From contig OW203771.1 in the NCBI GenBank assembly GCA_934045905.1, positions 18,465,701 through 18,529,700 on the forward strand: a stretch of DNA of 64,000 nt. The letters run 5' to 3'. Made by a program: the position numbers and the translations under genes. Below the pieces are notes generated by a model, which did not search any database, had not been told where the DNA came from, and worked only from the letters and a program-made list of their open reading frames with translations. This document shows positions 12,901-23,910 of this stretch, one piece after another. Source of the stretch: Leuctra nigra (taxonomy: Eukaryota; Arthropoda; Insecta; Plecoptera; Leuctridae). How positions within the stretch are numbered: position 1 is the stretch's first letter; every line of letters begins with the position of its first letter.

Positions 12901-15900
12901 TGTAATTGTTAACAAAATAGGACTATGGACGTGAATTCAGAACAGTTCAATAAAATAATTCCATAGCTTGTAATGGTTTATTTGATTTACTTTGTCCTAC
13001 AGGTGTTTAGAACCCGAAAATTTAGTAATTTTCGGGTTCTAAACACCTGTTGGACACAATAAAACTAATAGCTTATTCCAAACTATGAAATTATTTTCAT
13101 TGAACTGTTCTGAATTCACGTCCATAGCCCTATTTTGTTAACAATTACACTGGAAAAAGATATTGATAAAAATCGATTAAAAAACTCGCCAAGGCCACGC
13201 TCACTACCAAGCCCTCTTAAGAGGGCACCAGTCAACCGCACTTCATTGGGGGTAGGGCAACGCGCTACCTGCACAGGCTCGTATTCCGGGGAAATTAATT
13301 ATTCTCAGAAATCTGTAAATATCTCTTGCTTTTTGTCAACGTAGTACTTGTACAAAATGTTCAGTTCTTATCTTTCATAGTTAGCAGAAGGTTTGTTAAT
13401 TATTATTTATTTGTCTTGTGTTCAGAGATTCTTAGCACACCGACATGCTTATTATGTAGCTTTATTCCTGATATTCGCGATTATCAGTTTCTCTTCGGAT
13501 TTTAAGATCGTGTGTGTAAAGTACTTGCCAGAGCTGGGTAGTAACTTAACGAAAGTAACGCGTTACCGGTAACGCGTTACTTTTTTGTAACTTTTACAGT
13601 AACGCGTTCCTGCTATGATAGAAGTAACTTAGTAACGTGGAAAGTTCCTTTTTGTTGTGGAACTTTCACATTTATAAAAGTTCCTTTTGCAGTTACTTTT
13701 AGAGCAGAATGTACCTTCCCTCAACATTCAAAACTACACCATTTCCGCCCTCAAATATGTACCTGATTTTCTCTGATAAGGAATTTTAGGCCACCTGCAC
13801 AAAACCGCATTCCAATCACGCCGTTCATGCTTAGTGCGTCACCAGTTCGCCCTCTCACTTGCACTTGACCAACCCTGCCGGGGCATGGGGGAGGGGGTAG
13901 AATTAGATGCAAGACTTCTTACTGGGAGGAATTTCGTTGAAAATTTTGTTTTCCACAGAGAAAAATTACAGCCTGAATTTGTGTTTTAGCAAATTGGCTG
14001 CATTCCGGAAATAAAATGGCCAAGTAACTTTAAAAGTAACTTTTCATTTAAAAGGAACTTCCAGTTCCTCTGATTAGTTGAGGAACTTTAACTTTAACTA
14101 GTTCCTTTTTTTCGGAAAGTAACGTAACTTTAACGCGTTCCTATTTTTTTGGTAACTTACCCAGCTCTGGTACTTGCTTTTATTTGTTATTCTTGTGACA
14201 AGGGTAATTGTAATTGTCGAATTGTAAGAAGAGATTACAATTCAATGGTGTCACAAGTATATCGCGAAGTTTCCTATAAAGACAAATATCTCCAGCTTTA
14301 CAAGAAATGGATGCACAATTTAAAACGATAATAATTTGTGCGAATTTTAATTCGGCAATTTCCTGATTTTCTTCACTGGTGTACTTTGGTTCATATATAT
14401 ACGGATGATTTCCAGACAGTAAAAATAGGTATTGGTTACACTATTTGTATCGTACGTAAAAAACACTTGGGCAAACTTACCGCCAACTACAGGGAAACGT
14501 TGCAATTACAGTATTGAACGATATTTATAGATATTTATATAAACCATTATTGAACTGATTTTTGAATTATTGAATGGGAAATATCAAATCATAGCAAATA
14601 CTCCCCCCGTACGGCCCGTTGAACTCCCCCGCCTAGACAGCTGGACGCGTCTACCTGTGCAGGCGAGCTACCCTCATAGCACGTCACAGCTCGGACTAGT
14701 AGCCAGTCAGGAAATCGCGCAATGCTCATGATCCATGGGAGATGGATTTTTTCTCTTTTTTTATATGAATTAGAATTGAATGTGGTTATCTATTAAGACT
14801 TGCTAGAAGGTAAACTGAACTATTCCTTTAAATGTTAGAGTATTTCCATAAATTTGAATAACTTATGGATATTTCCATACATGTTAAGTTCCTGATGATG
14901 CTGGATGCATTCCTTCAGACGTCTCTCCATCTCCAAGTCAAGCTCACGCTTCTCTTCATCAGCTTTGTATCTGATTGGATAACGATGCGCTCCTATCACC
15001 TTCCATGCCCTTGGTCTTTCATACGAGACAGTTGGGACAAGATGTGTTCCTCCTTGATTTATATCCATCACACGTCGCTCAGCTGGTGTTCGACTGTTCA
15101 CAGTCTTTTGGCGACGCTTGGCCATGATGTGCTCGAGACTGTCAGCTCTTAACTCCATCACACCTCGCTCAGCTGGTGTTCGACTGTTCACAGTCTTCTG
15201 GCGACGATTGGCCATGATGTGCTCTAGACTGTCAGCTCCTCCTTGACTTAACTCCATCACACCTCGCTCAGCTGGTGTTCGACTGTTATCAGTCTTCTGG
15301 CGACGCTTGGCCATGATGTGCTCGAGACTGTCAGCTCTTAACTCCATCACACCTCGCTCAGCTGGTGTTCGACTGTTCACAGTCTTCTGGCGACGATTGG
15401 CCATGATGTGCTCTAGACTGTCAGCTCCTCCTTGACTTAACTCCATCACACCTCGCTCAGCTGGTGTTCGACTGTTATCAGTCTTCTGGCGACGCTTGGC
15501 CATGATGTGCTCGAGACTGTCAGCTCGGATATTCAACAACTTGTCACACAAAACTCGAAATTGAATAATCATCTGTGTAATCGTTATGTTAATAATGATT
15601 TGCACTGTGACAGCCAGAAACAATGATACTGCCCAACCAATCACGATGAAACACACTGCTACTTTGAAATAGGGTGATGAATTATTGAGCGGTAGATAGT
15701 ATCTGCAAGACAAAAGATTAATTTCATTGTACGAAATCGTCATGCTAGAATTGGTAATTATTTTTGTAATAATTGGAAGCTCCAGATGAAATTTGATTAT
15801 GAGATGACATTTTACTAAATAGTCGTGTAATTGTTTACCTCATAAAAAAACCCGTGTAAAAATTCTAGCCAAGTCTCTTCAACTAAAAAAATATAAGAAA

Positions 15901-18584
15901 TCTAAAAATTCAGCACTGAAAAGGAGTAATATCAAAAAATTAGCCAAGTCAAAAATGTTCATTAAGTACTTTGCGCATCGTGCATTATAAATAGTACCTA
16001 TAGAAATAGGCCGTAAATCAAATATATACTCATCTATTGATATAAATAATTTTCTTTATTGCACTAAAAAAACGATGTGCCAAGTATTTTTTGAAAAATT
16101 TTGACTAAACTAATTTTTTGATATCACTCCTTTTCAGTGCTGAATTTTTATCTAGTGGAGCGGTCGCTCCACGCCAGCCAAGTCGTACGGCGCGCGCACA
16201 CTCTCATATAAAGGCTGGAGCAAACCCACTTTTACTGTAAGCATCAAAGTGGAATTTTCGGCCTACTGGATCTTAAAATTGGGAAATCTCACATTGTTGC
16301 GATATTTCTTAATTTCGAGCTATGGCCCACCCTACAACATATACCAAATTTGGGAACAATAGGTTACGCCCTTTGCGCGCTAGAGGGCCGTGAAAACAGT
16401 GTTTTAGGGCGGTTTTCATAATAATAATAATCTCAGTAGTAGGGTGGAGTTAAAATATGGTAAACAGGCCACAGCCTAAACGGCTAAACCGATTGATCTC
16501 ACATTTTTACCACGTGTGCACTTTTGGCGTCTGATTTAACCTTTACCCCATGATTTTTTGTGCCGCCATTTTGAAACCGGAAGTGACGTCATATCTCGTC
16601 AACGGCTAGACCGATCGGAACGAAATTTGCACCAAACGATTCAGACGATCAACTTTATGGATCATCAATAGCAACAGACTAAAATTTATGTTAACGAAAC
16701 CGGAAATGACGTCATGAAATTTGAATACATCGATTGGCATTTCGGCAACAAATTTGATCCGATTATTTTGTTATTTATGTAACGTATGTACTTTTGATAT
16801 ACCATTTGACTTATTATAAAACCAACCGGAAGCCGCCATTTTGAAACCGGAAGTGACATCATATCTCAATAACGGCTAAATAGATTTGAACGAAACCAGC
16901 GCTAAACAATTTAGACGGTCAACTTTATGTATTATCATCAATAATAATTGCAGTTTTCTATACCGAAACCGGAAATGACGTCACATATTTAAAAATCTTA
17001 CAAATTTACATTTTGATACAATAAATATACTATTTGAGACAGCTTATAATAAAATGTAATCATGTTTAAATTATAATTCAAGGGGTCAGTGATTTCAGCA
17101 GCCAATTTGAAACCGGAAGTAAAGTCATATCTTGAAAATTGGTTGACTGATCGGTATGAAACTACCGCCAAACGATTCGGAAGGTCATCTCTATGGAATA
17201 GGAACAGTCAAACTAGAAATTTCCTATTTATGAGACCGGAAATGACGTCATTCAAATTTAAAAATTACTATCATCTCCTCCTTTATAATAAATACATATT
17301 CAGAAAGCTTAAAATGATACACATCATTTATAGATATTCTATGTGGCAGTGCAGTAAGTTCAGCAGCCATTTTGAAAACCGAAGTATTGCCATCTCGGAA
17401 CTCGGTTGACTGATAGGAATGAAACCTTTGCTATTCTTCATGAAAGATTATTTAAAGCAAATATATAGTACCATACACAGATTTTTATAAGTAAACCAAA
17501 TTGTCAATGGCGACTTTTTTTAATGGATTTAGTAATTGTTCAATCGATATGACGTCACAAGTTCTAAGAATAAACTAAAAAAGGAGATGATATATCCATA
17601 AAAAACACTCCGTGTTAAAATACCAGCCAAGGCTCTTCAACTAAAAAAAATTATAAAAATTAAAAAATTTTGCACTGAAAAGTAGTGATATCAAAAAATG
17701 GGCCAAGTCAAAACTTTATTTGAAAATCAAAAAATACTGTGCGCTTCGTTTTTTTAGGGCATTATAGGTATACCATATGTATTATGTATATTTGATGTAT
17801 ATTTTCTATCTGGTCTATACTTCTAAACCATGTATAGTACAAGAGCGCCAAGTATTTTTTGATTTTCAAATAAAGTTTTGACTTGGCCCATTTTTTGATA
17901 TCACTACTTTTCAGTGCAGAATTTTTTAGATTTCATAATTTTTTTTAGTTGAAGAGACTTGGCTGGTATTTTTACACGGAGTGTTTTTTATGGGTAAACA
18001 ATTACCCGACGAAATATCGTGGACACGTTTTATTGTAGAGAAGATTTATATTTCAATAGATAAATGTTTAGCCACTTGTTTTTTTACTTAATAGTGTAGA
18101 TATCTCGCACTTACCCTTCTGTAAAATCTGATTTATTGATTAAAAACATGTAAGCAGCGACTGCAAATAAGGATATAACGGCAGATAGAATGGGATTTAC
18201 GTATTTCAAAACTGCATACGATATTCTTTCAGTTCTTTCAACCATATGACGATGATGCTCTTTCTCAGATGCATGTCTCTTTGCGTTGTTTTCGAGTCTT
18301 GAAACATATTCTCGTAATTTATCAGATCTCACGTAGAAGTTAACGAGATGCACGCACACCAATGTTACAAGATTCAACAAGAACACAAGTTTAGGCAGTT
18401 CCTTGATATTAATATTGTTCCAGTTGATGTAGAAGTACAAGTATCGGTTGAAGAATGCTTCGGAGCATTGAATGAGAATGACAAGGCGTGGAAGAATGTA
18501 TCTTAGACGACTGATTGCATTGTCCTTCATCTCGTTAGTGTAACTCCACATTCCTGGAGAATGAAGAAATTGACGTGTATTCAT
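9913..18584 (-). CDS. Insect odorant receptor (7-TM OR family), six exons
   Basis: Subunit of a ligand-gated cation channel; in this family it acts in olfactory neuron membranes with Orco. Exons run 18584-18115, 15702-14863, 12616-12517, 12044-11940, 11231-11076 and 9999-9913, with intron phases 2,2,0,0,0, giving 585 codons. Exon 1 supplies TM1-TM3 and exon 2 supplies TM4 and the TM4-TM5 loop ending in the family signature LKECIQHHQELNMYG. The last exons give AVYGCEWFEASESF, a PLVIKAAGLVPFSMATF segment and the typical C-terminal VLRTSHSYFTFMQ. The start is the first ATG of exon 1; a CAG just before it leaves open an upstream exon. The exon 2 donor (AA|GTTATT) is weak. Usual OR length is about 400 residues; most of the excess is a five-unit repeat at 15527-15048. 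Introns are full of transposons but the frame is intact. Confidence 0.88.
10030..10180 (+). repeat. Fragment of dispersed repeat R
   Basis: Shares AAGGTGNTGCAAGCGNGAGCG and GATACGATTGGA-type words with 46189-46580, 44835-45070 and 63282-63850. Noncoding; lies in the last OR intron. Confidence 0.5.
10412..10912. mobile_element. hAT-type MITE with TTATCTAGATAA repeats
   Basis: Flanked by identical 8-bp duplications GTTGTACT (10404-10411 and 10913-10920), the hAT signature. The interior is dominated by repeats of the palindrome TTATCTAGATAA. It lies in OR intron 5. No ORF. Confidence 0.8.
11076..11231 (-). CDS. OR exon 5
   Basis: Fifty-two codons in phase 0 between TTGCAG and AAT|GTGAGT. It contains AVYGCEWFEASESFKRSL and RIMMEITNRPLVIKAAG, the best-conserved stretch of insect ORs before TM7. 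Confidence 0.88.
11521..11760. repeat. 60-bp minisatellite, four identical copies
   Basis: Four 60-bp units with no difference between them, flanked by an inverted partial unit at about 11485-11520. All frames through it stay open only because 60 is a multiple of three. It lies in OR intron 4. Confidence 0.95.
11940..12616 (-). CDS. OR exons 3 and 4 (TM5-TM6)
   Basis: Exon 3 (12616-12517) reads IFHEYISLLQPNAISGFAFC and on to VYVFL, after a pyrimidine-rich TTCTCTTTACAG acceptor, and ends CTG|GTAAAG. Exon 4 (12044-11940) reads VTSIDMITLIVLIINVASTV onward to LIQFE and ends GAG|GTAAGA. A 5S-derived SINE occupies most of the intron between them. Confidence 0.8.
12092..12478 (-). mobile_element. 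5S rRNA-derived SINE, copy 1
   Basis: The minus-strand head CCAACGGCTGG, GATACCTCGGTTCTCGT and GATCACCGAGGTTACGCAAC follows 5S rRNA, including the internal promoter region, and TGCCGTTGGG follows 120 bp later. The tail carries GGGACGTTAA. It is flanked by the 10-bp duplication CTTTGATTAT (12082-12091 and 12479-12488). It lies in OR intron 3. Confidence 0.85.
12828..13222. mobile_element. Foldback MITE, family C
   Basis: Almost wholly palindromic: arms of about 190 bp meet at AACCCGAAAATTTAGTAATT near 13020. A second copy is at 55690-56100 in gene A. Located in OR intron 2. Confidence 0.85.
13529..14169. mobile_element. hAT-type MITE with GTAACGCGTTAC repeats, copy 1
   Basis: Terminal repeats CAGAGCTGGGTAGTAACTTA and GTAACTTACCCAGCTCTG, flanked by perfect 8-bp duplications GTACTTGC. 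The interior repeats AGTAAC/GTTACT words. It belongs to the same subfamily as 31753-32384 and has the same GGGTAAGTTACC end on the minus strand. OR intron 2. Confidence 0.9.
14170..14862. other. OR intron 2, proximal part
   Basis: No gene, repeat or RNA recognised apart from a GC-rich patch at about 14600-14720. Confidence 0.5.
14863..15702 (-). CDS. OR exon 2 (TM4 and expanded intracellular loop 2)
   Basis: The acceptor TTGTCTTGCAG lies just before the exon. YYLPLNNSSPYFKVAVCF leads into TM4, then LCDKLLNI, then five repeat units of 34,29,34,29,34 residues, then a charged stretch and LKECIQHHQELNMYGNIH. The exon ends in phase 2 at a weak GTTATT donor chosen because it restores K-IFHEYISLLQ with exon 3. 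Confidence 0.8.
15048..15527 (-). repeat. In-frame coding minisatellite in OR loop
   Basis: Five tandem copies of a 29- or 34-residue unit (core ADSLEHIMAKRRQKT, then NSRTPAERGVMEL, with or without SQGG). Units alternate 102 and 87 bp, so the higher-order period is 189 bp. The first two pairs are nearly identical at the DNA level; the last unit differs (RRVMDINQGG) and looks ancestral. It is rich in Arg/Lys and predicted cytoplasmic. Confidence 0.9.
15839..17994. mobile_element. Composite family A element in OR intron 1
   Basis: Order: family A half-arm (15839-16150), element Y (16150-16420), CRE/ETS/YY1 array (16441-17560), complete family A foldback (17596-17994). The outer flanks GTAATTGTTTAC and GTAAACAATTAC are inverted, so the terminal repeat extends beyond the arms seen elsewhere. 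The same order recurs at 32966-35077, which argues for one large element family. Confidence 0.6.
16441..17560 (+). repeat. CRE/ETS/YY1-motif repeat array, copy 2
   Basis: About seven degenerate units with ACCGGAAGTGACGTCAT or ACCGGAAATGACGTCA, near 16575, 16695, 16845, 16975, 17110, 17230 and 17375. Several are preceded by GCCGCCATTTTGAAA. Noncoding. Confidence 0.7.
18115..18584 (-). CDS. OR exon 1 (N-terminus, TM1-TM3)
   Basis: Codes from MNTRQFLHSPGMWSY to SDFTEG and ends at a strong donor GG|GTAAGT (phase 2). Three hydrophobic segments are visible: around LPRLVILIQ, LVFLLNLVTLVCVHLV and ILSAVISLFAVAAYMFLI. The linker with FYVRSDKLREYVSRLE is typical of OR intracellular loop 1. Confidence 0.85.
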
Positions 18585-18954
18585 GCTGACAAATACTTTC
18601 AATCGTATTTATATTCTTCCTTTCCGAGTAATATTTGGAAAGTTGTGGGTAACACTCTCTCGTTCCCTGTATTTTATCGAAGGACCGTATGAAATGTTCT
18701 TGAGACTCTTGAACATTTCTGTATACATTTTACTGTTGAACCATTTTTAATACTAGAAATAAATATGTCTCGAAACATTTTAAGTTGAGGCGGGGTATCT
18801 CATTATGAAATCGGTTACTAATTAATTTTTAAAATAATGTAAATCAAAACTATTGTGTTTCAAAAACATGTTGACTGTTTCATGCATTCTCTTACAAACA
18901 AGAGAATTACGTAAATACGTTATACATTTCTCCGCAAAAATAATATATACCAGG

Positions 18955-19185
18955 GGCTGGATTCACAAAGAAGTATAACTTTATGACCATAAAATCTAAT
19001 ATCAATATTAACTATTACAATGATTTACCGGCATCATATCTTTATGAATTTTATTGGACATAGCCATTTATAACGATAAAATACAAAGTTTTAACATGAT
19101 AATATCATGGTAATGGAGTTATTTGGAGTTAAGATGCTATACCGGCATAAAGTTATGCCGGAATTTTGTGAATCCACCTCAAGAG
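18955..19185. mobile_element. MITE, family D
   Basis: Bounded by GGATTCACAAA and TTTTGTGAATCCA with inner inverted words. A relative is at 21443-21590. Intergenic, upstream of the OR. Confidence 0.6.
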
Positions 19186-19827
19186 TTTTAGTATGTTTGA
19201 GACGATGTATTATTGCGTATTTAATCCATGATCTTTTAAGGATGAACCATCACCAGGTCATCTACCATCAATTTTTTGCAAAACCATTTTATTTTGTTCC
19301 TAATAGTATTATCTACAATATAAGATCAAAAAATGTATACCTTACCGACCTAACTTTTGTGTAAAACGTTTTCAAAGTTCGAGATTTTTACATATCTCTT
19401 ATGGGGGAACGAATTAATTCCTATACTATTCTAAATTATTTTTATTCCGCACCAACAATTTCAACAGAAAACTATAAAGAAATATTCTTCGACTAATACT
19501 GAATGATTTGAAAACTTAAAATACTCTTGTCACCGACTTAATTTCTGAGATAATGGCATTTAAATGTTTGAAAATCTTGATATATGGCCATTTAACATGG
19601 GACAACTGAACTAGTCAAAACCACTGCCGTATTCTTAATAAAATTATTTTACGAAAACTTTGTTAAAAAAATCCTCATCATCTCATATCGTATTATTCTC
19701 CACATATTACATTATAAAACTATGTTTTAAAGTTTAAACTTGCGTTTTATGAATTAATTTATCTCATGTTATGAATATAGTCATTCAAAGCGATGGTTCA
19801 TCCTTAAGTAATTTACACGAATCTTAC

Positions 19828-20098
19828 CTAAACTGTCCATCATCGCGAAAAGAGATTTGTTAATCACCAACTGGTGTCGGTTGCTCAGTGTTATTCTAGT
19901 TGCCATGTTTGCGCGAATCAACTTATCTCGGAGGACAACTCGACTCAACTGCGTCGCAACCCCAACACAAATCGATGCGACGCGAAACGAAAGATCCAGC
20001 AAGTCGCAGTTTATTTCACAGAAGTTATGTTCGTTTAGTCGTAGTGTTAAGTACATGGGGAGGGAAATGATGACATGTATTACAGCTTTGCCTTGCAT
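19828..20098 (-). CDS. Candidate CpG-rich 5' exon of an unidentified gene
   Basis: I do not recognise the product. An open frame can start at ATG 20098 (MQGKAV...) or ATG 19906 (MATRITLSNRHQL) and runs to TTA G|GTAAGA, a strong phase-1 donor at 19828. CpG dinucleotides are much denser at 19900-20010 than around it, as in unmethylated promoters and first exons. No following exon was found, and joining to OR exon 1 gives an immediate stop. Its lower-coordinate partner would have to lie beyond or inside the OR locus. Confidence 0.3.
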
Positions 20099-20288
20099 TA
20101 CCACATGAATATTGGAACAGATTCGGCAGAGTTCACACGTGAAACAGGAACTAGTCGCGGCCAACGGCGAGTTGGAGCTGGATTTTATTCAGTACAATAA
20201 ATAAAAAATCGATGGGAATACATCGCTCTATTTAATCAAAGTGTCTAGGTTTTTAATTGTGAAATTGTTTTTGAACGGTCATTATACC

Positions 20289-21398
20289 CAGGGTGCGAAT
20301 TGTTCAATTTTTTGAGGGATAGGAAAAATTAAAATTCCAAGTAGTATGTTGGGAAATATAGCAAAGGCGAAAAATACGATTGCCCACGAACACAATGGGG
20401 GCCTTGGGTGGAGGTCCTCCCAGTACTATGCAGGTCCGGGGCGCATAGACCCGGGAAATTTTGAATTTCAAGATTAGATTTGGTGCATTTCAAAGCGATT
20501 TGTAAACTATTTATTTTTGCCAATTAATGGCATTATAAAACAGGATTTGCTTTTAATTTAAAGAGAAATCAGAAGAGTGGTGGGCAAGCAAAATAAATCT
20601 TGGAATAAATAAATCTTATCAAATACAGCTTTTGCAAATAAAGTCAATTTGACAGTTGTTTTGAGGGACAATTTATTTTTATAATTATAGATTTGTATAA
20701 TTTATGGTTTCGTCACTATTCGCACAATAAAGATCAGCTCTGCACTCTAGTGGTGGAGATGTGGTACTAGAGGAAGGGTGTACGCATTCAATTCTTCATA
20801 AGGAACGTGTAGAGTTTGGATACCTCTACTTCATACACTACTAAACATAGAACCTTGAAAAAAGTAACGAGTATAGAAAAGATGATGCTTTATCGATCTG
20901 TCACCTCAGAATTTTTCTCCGAGGTTAAATTGCAGCGTAATAATCGTTCAAACATGTAATGCATCAGCCAATCAGAGGACAGGAAATGGTCCAACGGACC
21001 AATCAGGCTACAGTGTAAGCCGTATTTGCTTCATACGGAAAGTTATTTTATAATTATTTAGACACAAAAAATACATTTCTGAGGTGACAGATCGAAAAAG
21101 CATAATCTTTTCTATACTCATTACAATTTTTATGGTTCTATGTTAAATAGTGTATGAAGTAGAGGTATCTAAACTCTACAGGTACCTTATGGAGAATTGA
21201 ATGCGTACACCCTTCCTCAAGTACACATTTCTACCACCAGAGTGCAGAGAGGAAGCATGATTTAGCGAATTGATATTGTTTATTTATTATTAAAAGTCAA
21301 CATTTTACAGAGGGGGGGGGGAGGAAATCTATCCCCCAAACATAGCATGGGATGAGAAAACCAGAGGAGGGGACATCCCCCCATCAATTCGCACCCTG
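20289..21398. mobile_element. hAT-type element with nested foldback
   Basis: Perfect 14-bp terminal repeats CAGGGTGCGAATTG/CAATTCGCACCCTG, flanked by 8-bp duplications ATTATACC and ATTTTACC (7 of 8 match). A palindromic element with arms of about 190 bp occupies 20735-21262. No transposase frame. Confidence 0.8.
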
Positions 21399-21442
21399 AT
21401 TTTACCTTGTACGCGAAGGGTAAGAATCTGAAAGGAACAAGG

Positions 21443-21590
21443 GACCAGATTCACAAAAAGTATTAACCTATTATCTCCAAACACGTACTATCTTTTGTAT
21501 TATCTTTCATTTACATGGTGATTCTGGTATTAAAAATAAAAAAGATATTAATGTCTTAGAAGATAGTACGTTTTGTGAATCATGGCTAAA
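21443..21590. mobile_element. MITE, family D relative
   Basis: GATTCACAAAAAGTATTAAC to ACGTTTTGTGAATC, with an internal ACGTACTATCTT pair. Noncoding. Confidence 0.55.
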
Positions 21591-22154
21591 GATCAATAAC
21601 GTCGTCAAAATCACAAACAAAATAAACATGCATGTTTGATTTGTACCTACATATAGGTACGTAGCATACATTTATACAATTTATGATGCCTGCTTCAAAC
21701 TTCCCAAATTCTTACAAGTTAGCTACTTTGTATATTATATTCTTAAATTTGTAATATCATGCATTAGAATAATTACTTCTTGGAATTTCCTCCAAAATGA
21801 AAAGTGATTTCGAAAAAGAGTAAAATCTGCGTTGCAACTCTCAAAGGCACATTTCGGAGAACGACTGTTCACGAACGTGATGAAACTTTAATAACGCATT
21901 GTCTCTTTCACTGCGACTCAATATTCAAAACGCGAACATTTCGAACGATATGATGAATATTTTATGACACTCTCTAGTCTCTGCAAACTCTATGTGATGT
22001 AAACAAACTCTAAATACAGTAATGTATCTTTCTTTACATTCAATAAGAATGCAAAATTCCACTCTTTATTGAGTAAGTGTATAATATGTATTTATTTCTG
22101 GGTAATTTTACTTCAAAATATATTTACTTAAATTTGAAATATCCCATATACCGG

Positions 22155-22930
22155 GTGGCGCATAAAAAAACGCACAGTGGGCGAGACATTGCTGTGACGA
22201 AACTACTGCACGTCGTGCTGAAAATTTTACAAAATAGAAACAACATACTAAGGTTTAATGTGTGCAAGTTTCTAAAACATTTCTTGTGTTGAAAAAAAGT
22301 TACAGCTGCTCGAATTTGGTTGCGGAAAAATCGATTATACGGAGCTCCAATAGCCCGCGTACAGAAAACGCCTGTTTCTTCAAAACTGCTTACGATATCA
22401 GTCTGAAAATTTTAAATTTTAAAAAAAATATGTTGCTATAAATTCAGTAAAAATTTTAATACATTAGAACAAATGGAACGAAAGTTATGGGTTCTTCATG
22501 TTGAGCCTAAAAGCAGAGTATCATTTCTAAGTTTTATTCGCACAATAATTTCAAAAAGTGTAATTATCTCACGCTATTTCTGATTTTAATCTCAACTTCA
22601 AGATACCATAACTTTCGTTCTATTTATTCAAATTTTTTGAAAAGTTTTACACCAATGATGGCAATATATTGTGCAATAAATTTTTATTTTGAGCTTGTTA
22701 TCATGTGCGTATAGTTTTAAATAAACAGCGTCCCAACCAATGCACGTTTTCTATTTCAGCTTTTTCCGACAACCAAGTTCGAACTGCTAACTTTTTTCCC
22801 ACGGAAGTAATGTCTTTGAAACTTTCACACATTAAACCTTGGTATGTTGTTTATATTATGTCAAATTTTCAGCCCGATGTATGCAGTAGTTTCGTCACAG
22901 CGAAACGAAAACGTCTCACTTTACGAAAAC
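22155..22930. mobile_element. Diverged inverted-repeat element
   Basis: Sequence at about 22180-22290 recurs inverted at about 22800-22910 (shared GGTTTAATGTGTG and GTTTCGTCACAGC-type words). Arms are diverged and gapped, so the insertion is old. Starts at CCGGGTGGCGCA. No protein recognised. Confidence 0.5.
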
Positions 22931-23114
22931 GACATGCCGCCAACTTCGTTCAAACTGACACATTCAAGTTTTCTTATCTCTGAGTTACATCAGGCCGTGA
23001 ATACCATCAAACCAAAGCCGATTAAAATGCTTTATGTTTTATTTTGGTATAAATATGTACTTTTCCATCGTTTCTTATTAGTGGTATCATATCATGATAC
23101 AGACGGAGAGTGTC

Positions 23115-23910
23115 AATGGGCTTCCAAACTCCAAGCTAGAATAGAGCGCGCCACCGACGACCATACCTGGTTGCTATGGCAACAGTCAAATAATTGTTGA
23201 CAGGTTGCTACTTTGTCAGAATTGAAAACAAAAGAAGTTGTTTAACATAAAGTGATCTTCCAGTATAAAAAGTAAGTAATTGAAACTATTTCTTTATTTA
23301 ATAAGTATATATTACATTTTAAAACAATTACCTTCACTCCGAACACAACAGTTTGGCATTATATTTCAAATACAAGAAGTTATAAGTTAGCTGTCATTTT
23401 GTACAGACGCATGCGTGGAAGGAAAAAGAACAATAGGGAAGTCTCGTGAAGATTTGAATTCAGAATAATATTTATTTTATAAAAGTTGAGATGTTGCTGA
23501 ACACAGATGTGGTATTATTTATGTTGTTGGACGAATAGTTCTCATGTAATTAATTTACATAGTTTGATAGATCTCCTCTCATTTAAAAACAGGAAAATTG
23601 GCAATGACATCACAGTTTGCTATATTGCCATGGCAACAAGGGAATCCCCATGTCAACACGATGTTAATGACTTGGAAATGACATCACAGTTCTGATTCTT
23701 GTTACAGGCCGTTTTTCCCGCCAAAAATCCTATGATATTTGAACTCGATTTTTATGAATGAAAATTTAAGATTTCATAGGTAATAAGTGTATTTGTCATT
23801 ATTATTTGTGTTTATACTTTATTTATAGAAATTTACTAGAATAAAATTTCATGAGACTTCCCTATTCTCCCTAGCGCTCCGTAGTGAGACAAATGGCAGC
23901 GTGGAAGCCC
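23115..23910. mobile_element. Inverted-repeat element with nested MITE, family E
   Basis: Outer inverted words AATGGGCTTCCA (23115) and TGGAAGCCCATT (23905) flank a MITE at 23433-23866 with ends TAGGGAAGTCTC and GAGACTTCCCTA. A second family E MITE is at 52197-52629 in gene A. Confidence 0.55.
23170..23184. promoter_or_regulatory. Perfect X-box (RFX-type) sequence
   Basis: GTTGCTATGGCAAC is a full palindromic X-box, the site bound by RFX factors. Weaker half-sites (GCCATGGCAAC, GCCATGGCAAT) occur in the family E MITEs nearby and at 52425. No adjacent gene is evident, so function is not shown. Confidence 0.3.

Noticed and set aside
14865..15152. Plus-strand frame across the OR repeat
   Set aside because: Antisense to OR exon 2, which has clear family motifs.
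18600..18602. Upstream TTG as the OR start codon
   Set aside because: The first ATG, at 18584, is the normal eukaryotic choice and gives the expected OR N-terminus.
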